Below are positions 23,761 to 35,735 of a stretch of DNA of 64,000 bases, in pieces. The translations under genes were made by a program, and so were the position numbers. Positions within the stretch are counted from its first letter, which is position 1, and each line of letters opens with the position of its first letter. The notes below the pieces were generated by a model. It made no database searches, had not been told where the DNA came from, and saw only the letters and a list, made by a program, of their open reading frames with translations. Source of the stretch: Mactromeris polynyma (taxonomy: Eukaryota > Mollusca > Bivalvia > Venerida > Mactridae); the NCBI GenBank assembly GCA_032209605.1, contig JASFXZ010000026.1, positions 3,968,001 through 4,032,000 on the forward strand, given 5' to 3'.

Positions 23761-26557
23761 CTTTCTTCCTCATTTCAAAATCAAAGTTTTTAAATTCTGA
23801 ACGAGATAGGCGGGTTTTGTGTTATAATTCGGGAGACTCACAACCAAATCGGGAGTTACATTCAGACGATGAAAATACGAATACGGCAGGGAAATAACTG
23901 GCAAAAAATAATTTTAACAAGGAAAAATTTTTGACAAAATCTGGGGAAAAATATAGACTTTTCCATGATTTTGATGAAGTACTTTGTCTAAAACGTTAAT
24001 TAAAGAGCAGAAAACTGAAAAATTACCCAATTAATTATAATAAACATATAAGAAGGAAATATATGAAAAATACATAAAATTTTACCTTGGAAAGTACATC
24101 AGGGCATTCCAGCTTCAGCCTAAAATAGAACAGAATGATAAATAATAAAAAATCGAAGTAATGGAAAGATTAAGTGGCTACATATCAAATAAAACAATCA
24201 AATAAATCAGAAACAAGAGCATTGACTTTCACAAAATACACCCGTTCTACAGTTATGTCACTTGAGTGTGAAAAAAAATCAGTGCAAAAAGGACTTTTCT
24301 ACCACTCCACCAGTCCTATTGACCTAGTTTTTAACCTTTTAACATGACCCATTTTTACAAAATAAACCTAAATATATCTGGGAAAAACGTTTATGCAATG
24401 TATAGCATGTCACTATGCGTAGACAAAATTGACTGCAACATAAGGGCTGCAGTTGAGCAATATTTTCATTTAAAACACACAACATATATATATATCACAG
24501 AATAAATGTCAATGTGATATTGATGAATTATTAGAAATGAGCTTTTCCTCTTTATGAATTATATATTTTTAAGTGTGCCCAATGTCCACAGTTGGTGCAT
24601 TCATCCCATTGGATGATATATCTATAACATAATCTGACTGAAGTATACTACACTTTAAATTAATCCAGTTTATTTGCACTAAAATGACAATTAATCATAT
24701 TGGTTAGATGTTTACACCAGTACACTGCATATTTTTATTCTCCCAATACTTAGTAATGAAGATTATAGAATAGTTAACAAAATCGAATACCAGCACACAC
24801 TCAATCCAATCCCAATTCTTAATGTTCAGCATAAAATTAATGTTATAATTTAAGTTTGTTACAAAAGTAAACAAATGAACATGGGATCACTGCCATATTT
24901 ACAGGATGGCGTCATCACTAATCTTGCGTGGTATTTCCATTATAATCTAAAAACAGACAAAGTATTGGCCTCAGATAACTAAATTGAAATGTTTTGTGCA
25001 CGACTAACTATCCTGTAAATCAGTTTACCATTCAATTTCGTCCTTTAAAATATACCCTTCACCGTTCTAAAACAAAACATGAGTTTGGTTGCCTTTTTCA
25101 ATGCCAAGTCTATTTCTAAGCTTTGTCTGAATGTTCCCAAAGTTTGAAACGTGTCTTTCAATGGATGCTGATGTTGCAGGCATAATTAACAGTTTTGTGG
25201 CCAGATCACACATATCATTATGTAAACACATGGATTAAAAGCAGTAGAAGTGAAAGCCTGTATCAAAATAGCCTGCAGCTACATGTGCATTATCCAGTAT
25301 CTGAACAACTGGTGTTAACCATTGTGTTAATTTGTAAAGGTGATAATTATTCAAGTTTAATATTTGTCAAGTATAACTATGGAATGAGTGTATTATAAGT
25401 TAGTTATATAGTTACTGATACAAAATGCATTACAAATGTTGCAAAAATTCTTTGTAAATAGCCATTGACCCAGTATTACCCAGTTTTGCCCATTAAAACA
25501 AAAAGTTAAACCCAGGTTTTCCCAGTATTACCCATCGGGCTTGCCAACCCTGTCTAAAACAGTATAATGCTTGTGGCAGAGAAAAGCAGACGAACATGAA
25601 ACTCATGATTTTTTAATTGTGATACAAATTATTTTATAGGGGATTGCATGCCGTTTTGATGGATTTTAAAAACATTTTATCGCAAATGCTTGCCAAAAAA
25701 ACAGTTCATATTGATAGGTTTGACTGTTTTTTATTTGAGAAAAAAAGTAGGTCTGAACCACGTTTTTTCTTAATCACCGGTTGATGGAGGACGGCAAATA
25801 CCGCGAGATTAGTGATGACAATTATATCCTCCACACCCCCCTAAGCTTTGTCTGCAAAAACAGTATAAATAATGGATTTGCTGATTACTCACATCAAATT
25901 TCAATTAATCGGTGAAGAGATGCGACATAATTAAAAAAAGCATTTATCCAAAAACAGGTGAAAAGCAGACATGACGAAAAATTACTTGCCACCATGTTGT
26001 GAACCTAACTCCTACTGTGTGACGTCATCAAGTAGTGACAAAATTAACACACACATCAAGGATAAACATTGGACACTTGCCAATCTTGGCTTTTTTTTCA
26101 CCAAGTTACGAGTTTAATAGGGACATTAGGGGTAGATTTTACTTGGTATTAAGAAAAAACATGTAAAAGTACGAGATGAAGGTAAAAATGTTTATAATAC
26201 ATAGTTCCTACATGTACAATACATGTATTTACCTCCCTTGTTCTAAACTGTCGGCCATTTTGATAGGCAAAACTGATCAGTCCTTAACCTTATACTCAGT
26301 TATAGGAGTAATTTCCAAATATGTGTTAAGAAAATACCAAGAGAATTTGCATGTGACAACCACTTTTTCTTCAACTTACTGAGCCAAATGCCCACATGAG
26401 CATAAAGAATAAGTTATTTTTATATATCGGAATAGTTAATCATTGTTTACAATATTTTATTTAAATAATGTGGAGTTGAGTTTGTTTATCCTCGCCACCG
26501 GGATAACCCATATGGGCGACCATTCACTGTTTTAGTACACTATCATGGTATATACTA
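23761..26557. other. AT-rich noncoding region
   Basis: No ORF here looks like a gene. A short diverged inverted pair is visible: GTCATCACTAATCTTGCG at 24911 against AGATTAGTGATGAC at 25806-25819, with further similarity across GGTATTTCC/GCAAATACC. This may mark the two ends of an old element of about 0.9 kb. A TA microsatellite lies at 24486. I see nothing else. Confidence 0.5.
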
Positions 26558-26559
26558 TA

Positions 26560-27471
26560 CAGTCTAACCTGCGTTAAGCAGCCAACCAAGGGAAGCAGCC
26601 AAATTGGCTGCTTAAGCCAGGTGACCACTTAATGCAGGGTTGGTAGAATGCCCGATTTTGGGAAGATTTCTTGTACCAAAATTGTTTACTTTGTTGTATA
26701 GTACATATAATAGCAAGTAAACATATTATTTTGTGACAGTATTTTAAGGACTTTTCTGAATAGCAGTTTTTAAAAGAATGATTATGTTTTGAAAGACAAA
26801 ATCAATAAGTAATCTTCAGAAAACATATTTGCCATTCATAAATGAAACTGTGAAGGGATCATCATTAATGAACTTTTGATCTAAATTGATGAAAACAATC
26901 TTCTCAACACCTTGAAAGATCACTAACACTGCTTCACACTTAAGGGAAACAAATACGCTAACTGCTCAATTAAGGGTCTCACAAAGGGCCAAACAATTAA
27001 ATACCCACCACTTTAAGCGTTGAAAGTGTCATCAATCGTCAATTATCGTAAACAAATCCGAATTAACTCCCTTGATTATGAGTGTGACTAAATTCCAGTA
27101 CTGTCCGTTTTTTTGGACCCTTTTTAGACAAAAAATGATTTTTTTTTCAGCCTGCAATAGGAGGCAACTGCCTACATGCCTCCATGTAATTTACGGCCCT
27201 GGATTCAGCACAATCCAAGGTGTGAAATAGCGTTACCAATTTGTTTGACATGTAATACAATATATATACAATACATGTGACCGCTTAAAACGGGCCGATT
27301 TTATTGGATTTTTGAATTTGGGAAGCATTCAGGCTGGCCGCTGACCGCGGACGGCAGGTGACCGTTTAGTCAAGGTAAATTATAGAAGGATTTTCGTCGG
27401 GGGCGTCGTGGAATGACCGCTTACTGGAGGTGACCGCCGAATCCAGGTGACCGTTAGTGCAGGTTAGACTG
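26560..27471. mobile_element. TA-flanked MITE with TIR CAGTCTAACCTGC
   Basis: About 912 bp bounded by TA-CAGTCTAACCTGC on the left (26558-26572) and its exact reverse complement followed by TA on the right (27459-27473). TA duplication plus a CAGT start is the pattern of Tc1/mariner-type elements. Subterminal motifs related to CAGGTGACCG are repeated near the right end (27355, 27428, 27444). No transposase frame is present, so it is non-autonomous. Confidence 0.8.
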
Positions 27472-27673
27472 TATTAACAATTCTGTTTTTAAATAAAACC
27501 TATAGTGAATATCCGTGTGTGTGTCTAAATCAAATATAACTGTTTTTACGTAATTTGTGTATGTCTTTTAAATAGCTAATATATTTTAAAAATTTCTATT
27601 GTTCAAGCACTATTTTTTTTTTAAATATGCTATATTAATAATACTGACTAGCAGTTAACTATTTTTGTATATA

Positions 27674-29086
27674 CACTGCAACTCCGTTATACCGCGATCG
27701 GTGGGGTCCAATGACTCGCGATCGCGTTATATCCGACCGCGGTATAGAGACAGAATACCAACTTACCCCACCCACACAATATAGCGTTGTGCATACTATG
27801 TTTTCATATATTTCGTATTTGTTTCGTATTTGTTTTAATAAATAGGTAGAGGATACTATATAAAATGTATTTATGGGTTATTATTTGAAACTATTTCAAA
27901 ACAAAACTCATTAATTATTTAAAACAAAGCTAAAATATGATAATTTCTCTTTCGGAACCGCGATATTTTGGCGGTGTTTGTATAATTTGTTACCCGTGAA
28001 AATTACCCCCTGTGACACTCTCGCAAAATACATGTGAACATTGCAGATTTAGAGTGAGAATTAATTCAATAATTATATCTAATTGTATTTTCGTACCTAT
28101 CGATATTTATCCGTTATTCACCAGAACAAAAGAATAATCCATCGCGTATAAATGTTGATTCGACCAACAATCACGCGTGAAAAATGCGATGGCCTTCAGT
28201 TTTTGCACCACGCCTGGTCGTATTTATATTACATACGTCTCATAAAGCTTTTCATGTCAATCAAAATGTGCATTTGACAAAATCACCACCCACGACCGTC
28301 GACCTCTGAAACTAGAAGACGACGCGGCGCCTTTGAAGTCTGCGAGTAGAACATTTTCCACGTGCGTCGCATCAAACATTGGGCCGACTAACAAGTCAAG
28401 ACGCGGCGCCTTTGTAGTCTGCAAACATTCCGTGCCGAGTTGTCCGCTTTTGCCTTGACTTAAATACTTTTGAGAAATAGTCGACCGACACATCTAGTAG
28501 ATATGTGTGAACAACAAGTGCTGTATTAATCGTAATTAGCGCATCCGGGGATACCATTTAGTTTATTGAGGATTAACACTGCTTTGTTCCATGATTGACA
28601 TCCCCTACTGTCATTCATTCAATTAAAAGAAATCTCGCCGGTTCGCGATCATCTAATTGGTCAAGGTAAGGAGAATAATTGAACGTGGGCGTGTTAGACT
28701 CAACATCAGCTACTCCCGTTACGTCATAGATTCAGCACAATCCAAGGTCAAATTACGTTGATGTTTATGAAATGTGTTGAAAAACGTTAGAAGGTGACAT
28801 TTGTGTAAATATTGATGGTTATCATAATTGGACATATATCTCTTATGGTGTGTATATTCAGTTTAAATAATCTTGTTGATTCGCGATCGCTTAGTAAAAT
28901 AAACTTGTAAACGTAACAGCACGTGATTTCGCGAAAGAGCAGACAGCAAATCGCGAAAAAATACAATTTTTCTTCCTTTTTTGACAAATTTTAGAATTTT
29001 TCTTAAAAATCATCGGGAGCCACGACGACATCGCGTTATAATGGATATCGCGCTATATCCGACCGCGGTGTAACGGAGTTGCAGTG
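27674..29086. mobile_element. TA-flanked element with 28-bp TIRs
   Basis: About 1413 bp. The terminal inverted repeats start CACTGCAACTCCGTTA and extend to about 28 bp with two mismatches; TA lies outside both ends (27672-27673 and 29087-29088). Internally there is a direct repeat, GACGCGGCGCCTTTG, at about 28319 and 28399. A 78-codon minus-strand frame crosses 28257-28493 but matches no transposase I know. I infer a mariner/pogo-type non-autonomous element. Confidence 0.8.
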
Positions 29087-29088
29087 TA

Positions 29089-30398
29089 TATATATTATGA
29101 ACAGACTTCATCCTATTTTGCAGACCAGCCGCCTTAAAGATATAAAAATGAAGTTGTAAACTTTTGGATTCCTCTCTCTGCAGTATTTAAGACAACAGGA
29201 AAGTAATGGTAAAAATGTTTAAGTAATCATTGGTAATTTGTGGTGAAATAACAAAACGAAAGAACTTTCTAGGGCCTAAAAATAAACAAAGTATTTAAAA
29301 TAATATACAATATTTACATAAAATATACATCTGACAGAGAGAGGATATTTAAAAAGGAAGTTTTACATATAATGATATTTTAAATTTCGATGGGGAGATC
29401 CGAGATGGTTCGGCGATGCTAGATTAGAGCCAGGGTAGTGGATAATAAAATTATGTTCCGTCCCATGCAGCACCAAATATTTTTTAAATATTTTTTGAAT
29501 GATATGTCTGGATGTATATGAGGGCCAACACCCCACATCCAGACAGGTGGGGAACGAATTACCCACCATCCAGACCAGATGCGGGGCGAGGCCCTCTATA
29601 TTTAAATTTAAGATTTTTTCTATCGTTTTTACATGGGCAGATTGTTGATGGGAATTTTAAAGTGTATTGACCGGCGGAATTGTGACCTAATGGTCAATAA
29701 ATTGAACCATCACTTAGATTCTGCCGGTCAATCTGTGTATATTAAAAATAATGGGCAGATTTTGTGATGTGGGCCCGGGGCGGCACACACTTGTAGTTAA
29801 CAGTTGAAATTTGCTGAGACTAAGAGACATAATCCATTTTAGACTCCACATAAATCTGGCCAGGGTGCTCTCCCTTCCCATCTCAGCTCATGTGCTCAGA
29901 GTATTATACAAGGATATATATAAAAATAACAATTTTGTCTGGACTGTTTACATAAACAGCCAGATTAAAACTATTTAGTATAAACCCAATTCGATAAGGC
30001 TTTCATTATCGATTTATCCATTGTATTAGGTATAGGGTGGAAATGTTGTTTAAATCATATTTTCAATTATGAACGGATGAATAGGTTGTATACAACACCC
30101 CTATAGTCGATATTAAGGTAAACACGATAATGAAAGAAATAGCGAATTGGAGTTATATCTGACAGATGACTGTCATGATACACAATTTGATTAAAATATA
30201 ATCCCCAATAATCTCTACCCCAATTAAAATGTAAATTACATGTGAAACATGTTTGTTTAATAGGTAAAATATGTTTACAAGGAATCTTTGCAAACATAAG
30301 TATTATATTTAAGTTTTATCCCAGGACTGTGCAGAAACCATACCACATTCACATTGAATATTGTGATTGTTAATAAAATCAATAGGCAAAAAGAATTT
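29089..30398. other. Noncoding region between MITEs
   Basis: AT-rich, with short chance frames only. It contains the hairpin at 29666-29732. A direct repeat flanking the next MITE begins at about 30352. Nothing else recognised. Confidence 0.5.
29666..29732. repeat. Imperfect hairpin, 15-bp arms
   Basis: ATTGACCGGCGGAAT (29666-29680) pairs with ATTCTGCCGGTCAAT (29718-29732) at 14 of 15 positions. A second inner near-palindrome (TGGTCAATAAATTGAACCA) lies in the loop. ATGGGCAGATT occurs on both sides (29633 and 29751). It could be a tiny fold-back element. Confidence 0.6.
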
Positions 30399-30897
30399 AA
30401 CCCCAGGGCTGCGTTTCATCAAAAATCCTAAGTATGAAAAGATAGGAGCGAAACTTTCTGGAAGGAATAAGTCATGTTTGCTCAATATGTTTTAGACATT
30501 TTGAAGTGTAAATGTCTTTAATATTTCATATTCTTTAGGCCTAAAAAAAAAATATCTGTGTTTAGGGTAACCCGACCCTACCTGTCGAAAAATCCCGACC
30601 CTAGAGTTTTTTACGACCCTGGAGAATTTTTTTTCGATTTTTTTTCGATTTTTAATTGTTTTTGAAAAAAAAAATAAAAAAAAAAAAATAAACTTTGTCC
30701 CTACCCTACCTAGCATTTTTGAGACCGTTACCCTAAACACAGATATTATTTTTTTTGGCCTTATGATTAAACTAAAATTTGGTTGAACCTTGTTATTTAA
30801 ATTCATGTAACAAAACATGCTTTAATTGGCTTAGGTGCGAAAAGTGTACTTAGGAGTGAAAATCGCACTTAGGACTTTTGATGAAATGCCACCCCAG
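30399..30897. mobile_element. Outer MITE with TIR containing TTTCATCAAAA
   Basis: The left end reads CAGGGCTGCGTTTCATCAAA followed by AATCCTAAGT. The right end is its diverged inverse (ACTTAGGACTTTTGATGAAA then TGCCACCCCAG). It is interrupted by the smaller MITE at 30538-30760. Immediately outside it, a stretch of about 40 bp with CATTGAATATTGTGAT and AATAAAATCAAT occurs on both sides (30352 and 30912), longer than any usual target duplication. Confidence 0.65.
30538..30760. mobile_element. Nested MITE, TTA duplication, GGCC termini
   Basis: 223 bp starting GGCCTAAAAAA and ending in the inverse. The TIRs share ATATCTGTGTTTAGGGTAAC. TTA lies directly outside each end (30535-30537 and 30761-30763). 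A three-base TTA duplication with GG-starting TIRs is the hallmark of PIF/Harbinger-type MITEs. The middle is a long A/T homopolymer region. No coding capacity. Confidence 0.75.
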
Positions 30898-33650
30898 GTG
30901 TACATTACAACATTGAATATTGTGATCATTTAATAAAATCAATTGGCAAAATGGCCAAGTTTACATTACAGTGTCTACAATAGACTATATTATGAGGAGT
31001 AGTTTTATTGTAATAATTAATAATTAATGCAAAGCATCAGGATTTAAAATACGCAGTATGGTATGCGATATTTGTTTTAGGTAATATATATATATTACCT
31101 ATATAGGTAATGTAGGCTTCCACACCTTCCTGGGATTAAATAGAGCAACATGAGCCGAGTGGGAGGCTTTAGATGTGAAATAAGTTTTGTAGGTTCGTAT
31201 TTATAGGTCTATCCTGGAGCCAATTATCATTGACAGCAATCTATCAGAAAAGTTTGTCTTCAAAATGTATTTATAAACCAACATGCTTCGGAATATAAAC
31301 AAACTTTACAAAGCGCACTCCATAGAGGGATTTGATCAGTGCGATGTTCATCACCAGCATAAATAAGTTGAATAACCATCGGACCCACAGAGAGTTCTGA
31401 CAGAGGGGAACTCGACGCCGTCTCAAACATGGAATAGAATTATAGATCGTTTTCAATTCCTTAGAATCTTTCTTTCTGATTTTGACACAGTAATATTTAC
31501 TATTTTGCGACATTTTTGTATTGGTTCCCGTTCACGATGAACGTACACCTACATGTTATTTATTTGAAATCTACGTTGAAATCCAAGAATGGCGAATGCA
31601 TTTTTTCGACGTTTATTTCGCGGCTCAGTGGTAATATGCAGGGTCGCTGGCGTAGACGATTTTTCGTTGGTGATTCTGATTGGGATTTTTTTCTGATTGG
31701 GAAAAACAATGTTCATATATTTGGCTTTGGGAATGGGTCCGACAGTCGGACCTGTGGGAACTATAGAAAAAGGCCTGGTTTGGGTCATGTGCCATCAAAA
31801 CTTGTGAGACTACAAGAAAAACAAACATGGCGGCGCAGTAAGGGATTCGACGATCTATTGATTAAATGAGGCCGGAAGATGTTTGGTGAAGTCAATGCTG
31901 TTTTTTAATGCTTTGGTATAAAATAAATAGGGTTGAGCTATTTTTCAGGAAAAGAGGTATCCTGGTAGAACCTGTTTTCGTCAATGCAACAGTTAATTGA
32001 TGCGCATGCTATAAAAAAATGTTCGGAAAACGATTTTCAATATCAGATAATATCGAGTAGCTTTCTTACTTACATCAGAAATAAATAAATTGTACTGACA
32101 TCGTATTTTGTTTTACTTATGCGCATTCAACATGGTCGACCTTAATTTACATCCAAAGGAAGTAATCCAACAAGTTTTCGGCAACTACAGTAAAATCATA
32201 CTGCACTAAAATGTCTACGATGCACTAACACGGGAATTTGCCAAATTTAACAGTAATTAACTAAATTTGAATTGTTTTAACATAAGTAATTGTCAATAAC
32301 ACATGTACCATTGCTTGTATTGATCAAACTGTTTACCTTGTTGGCTGACTACAGTAAGGGCAGACGGATGTGTCACTCTAGCAGTAGTGGAACATGACAA
32401 GTGAACCCATCCATGACAAGTTTTATACTGACCCAAATTTACTATTACAATCTTTAGGATCCCATTTCATGTATATTATGTTGAACATTGTTTCCAACAA
32501 TGTTTTGATACCATGCATTTATCAATCAATTAAAAATAAATCAGTTCACAAGCTTCTAGATATTTAATAAGCTACCAGGCATATATATACTGTGACTTTA
32601 TCTTTTATGTGAAATATGCTTGAAAAACGATTAAAAGGAGGCGGGACTTAGCCATTGATTGACCAACTTTAGCAGACGAACACATTCGGAGTAAACAACT
32701 TGTAGTTTTTACGTAAAAATGATGATCCATGGATCAATTAGGAAAATTTGGAAATAGTGAAACCAATGCAAAATACGGCAAAATGCATATTTTTGTTAAT
32801 ATTCACCGTTCTTATCTCCAATTTGACTCGAAAATGATGCGGGTAAACAAAAAAACACGTAGATCTACCTGACCCGGATACGTAACTCATATGAAAAACC
32901 TAAAACTTTCCAGGGCTGCTGAAATTAGGTTAGTGCCGAATTTAGGTTGTTGCGGGATATATACTGAACTTCTGTATTGTTTTCCAGTAGATATAGTTGT
33001 TTTATTATTTTGCCTGCAAAAATGACATTTTCTTCTGGAAGAACTAAAAAATGTTCAATACTACGATGCTAATGAGTATACACAGACGATGGGATGTTTT
33101 AATGTATCAATCATCTAAAATGATAACAGATTATTTAAAATTTAAATCAACGGATAGGTCTACCTACCGTGTTTGGTTAGAATATTCCTTCATCATCACC
33201 TTCGGTCATCGCATAATCCATTCCTCGAATAATAAATAGAGTATTCTCGCGAATTCACGATTTACATCCTTTCACATGTCAATATGTTATTTCACACCGA
33301 AGAATATAATATGCACGAGATTACAAAAGTGATAAATATCAATGAAACTGTTTACAAATACTTGAAACTTGTTGACAAATATTGCGCGCATTTTCCTTCC
33401 CACGGACTTCATAATTGCTTCCGGTTCCGGTCTACACCAAACAAACATGCACCAAAGTGTGACAAAGTAGCGGAAAGTGACATTATACCGCGCCTGAACT
33501 AACATTACCAGTACATGTAATTGTGTGTCTATGTATGTTTCTACGTATCTAAGTATATATATATTTGTGTGTACCCTAAAACATTCAGATACTTTAGAAC
33601 GTTCCACAAAGTCTAAATTTTGGGAACGAAATGTTGGCCATTGAGTGCAA
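30898..33650. other. Noncoding region with one coding-like patch
   Basis: Mostly AT-rich without recognisable genes. The exception is about 31549-31868, less AT-rich than its surroundings and open in several frames on both strands. On the minus strand an ATG at about 31826 sits in a Kozak-like GCCGCCATG context and begins a hydrophobic MFVFLVVSQVLMA. On the plus strand ATGGCGAATGC at 31589 starts another frame. It could be a first exon and promoter of a small gene, but I cannot identify one. Confidence 0.3.
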
Positions 33651-33654
33651 GTAC

Positions 33655-33790
33655 ATTAATACTACTTCAACTACAACTACAACTACCACCACCACTACTA
33701 CGACTATCAGCAACACCACCACTACCACCATGACAACGTCTACCAACTACCAACACTACTACAACTACCTCCAATATTACTATTACTAGT
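33655..33790. repeat. Imperfect (ACY)n trinucleotide repeat
   Basis: Runs of ACT, ACC and CAACTACAACTACC with interruptions. Minus-strand frames of Val, Gly and Ser through it are low-complexity artefacts. Confidence 0.85.
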
Positions 33791-34069
33791 ATTACTACCA
33801 ACACTACAACACAGTTGCCTCGTTTGCTCCCCAAGTGTGAACGCCTCAGCCAGTGGTGTGGATCTGGTAGAAGGTGTAAACCAGGCAACCAAACTACATA
33901 CACATAGACTGATAAATACACAATACAACAGCATAATGATTTAGGTTTCAATAATGAACTGTATATATAAATTGTATATACTAAATCAATGTATTTATAT
34001 TAAGACAAAGGGTTTGCTGCCAAGCAATCACACATTGTGATTTCAGGCTAGTGAAACCCCATTACTGTC

Positions 34070-35735
34070 AGTTGACAACGTTGGTGAAAGAGAGAGAATA
34101 AGTTGCTACAATGAACGCCACATACATAAGGCAGTGCCTCCCCACACAGTCCTCAGGAAAAAAGAACACTCCACAAAACATAAGGCATTTGAGGAGACTC
34201 AAGGGTACATACGTAAGGGAACAGAGGCACAACGAATGGTCTGGCCAACCGTAAGTAATAACTAGGAGAATCAAAGTTGACAAACAGTGGGGGGGGGGGG
34301 AAATCGATGGAAAAGATCACAGGTCAATAGGCAGAAACTGGGCAGAAAATAACATGAAACTATAAAAAGTGACAGAATTGCGCAGGGGAAAGGGAAATAA
34401 AACATACGTTTAAAACAAAAACATAATTAATAACCATACTGCGAATTACAGCCTAGGAACTGGCAGTAAAAATACAGGGGGGTTAAATCGATTTAACGGC
34501 TATTTAACCTCACACTGAATCGCTATATGGTAATTGATTACCATCTTATATACATAAATTGACTAAGTAGGCAGTAACTAATCATTAAAAGCAATTATCG
34601 GTAACCATTGCCTTCATAACAACAGACACACTGTGTATAATCCAGCACGAAGGAACAAGCAGACTTATACTGACCTTGCCCCAGTAACTAAAGTATTAAT
34701 ATCAGAATGTGAAATAATAATAAAATATCAAATCAATATCTTAATGCAAAGTCAACCAGAAAATGTAGTTAATGATTAAACAAATCTTAAATACTAGTGA
34801 TAGGGAAATGGAATTTAAGATAAATGCAAATAGCAATAAAAATATATCTATGAAGAAAACTGAAACAGAATACGACAGTACCCAATGAGTAGATGTGTTA
34901 AGATAGCGTTACAAGTCATTGACAAAATAGGGCATAATAGATATTTCTGGCCCATAATACTGGCCAGATATATGTTGGTATCACCGTGATAAAATCATTA
35001 CAATAATGAATACACCACCACAACCAGTCACAAAGAGACATAATATGCAAATAGATGAGAAGTGGTTTGGTGTTATTGAAAACAATGTATAAAAGAACAG
35101 TCGATTGTTTATGTTAGATAGCACCAGCTGTTCTGAGAGTTAATGTTTATGAGTGTTCTGTTCCATAGTTACCTTATATTGTTGGCATTATGTGCTCATG
35201 AGTTGTTTGCGTTCCATCAAGGCATTAATGGTTAATTGCTTTATATGATAAGTTGTGTACAGCTTACTTAGTCATATTTATGTGTATATGTTGGAAATCA
35301 ATGACCATACTGCGGTTGAGTGTGAGGTTAGCTAGTTGTAAAATCGATTTAAAACCCAGAATTTTTACTGACAGTTCCAAGCCTGTAAATCGCAGTTTGA
35401 TTATTATTTTTATTTGTGTTTTAAATGTTTGTTAAATTTCCTATTCCATGTGCAATTCTTCACTTTATATTGTGTTTGTTATTTTCTCCCCACTTTCAGT
35501 CTCTTGTTGCCAGCTTTCTTGTATTATCCAGTAATGTATTCCATCCATTAAATCCCCCCACCTGTTTGTCTTCTTTAATTCTCCTAGTTATCCCTTGTTT
35601 TCGGCTATGCCATTCCTTGCGCACCTGTTCTCTTACGTATGTACCATTGAATCTCTACAAGTGCCTTATGTTTTATGGATTGATATTTCCTTGAGGTATG
35701 TGTGGAGAGACACTATCTTATGTATCAAAGCTCTT
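34070..35735. repeat. Long inverted repeat (arms about 0.5 kb)
   Basis: The left arm (about 34070-34625) and right arm (about 35210-35735) are diverged reverse complements around a loop of about 0.6 kb. Paired landmarks are CAGCCTAGGAACTGGCAGTA (34451) with TACTGACAGTTCCAAGCCTG (35366), AACCTCACACTG with GTGTGAGGTTAGC, and CATAAGGCATTTG with GTGCCTTATG. Peptide translations of the arms also match in opposite orientation (SLTYVPL and KCLMF). There is no transposase frame. A poly-G run lies at 34291-34300. Confidence 0.75.

Noticed and set aside
27674..29086. An autonomous transposase in the 1.4-kb TA-flanked element
   Set aside because: The only sizeable frame (78 codons, minus strand) shows no DDE/D motif or helix-turn-helix pattern I can recognise.
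33667..33951. Minus-strand Val/Gly/Ser-rich protein
   Set aside because: It runs through the (ACY)n trinucleotide repeat and has no features outside it.
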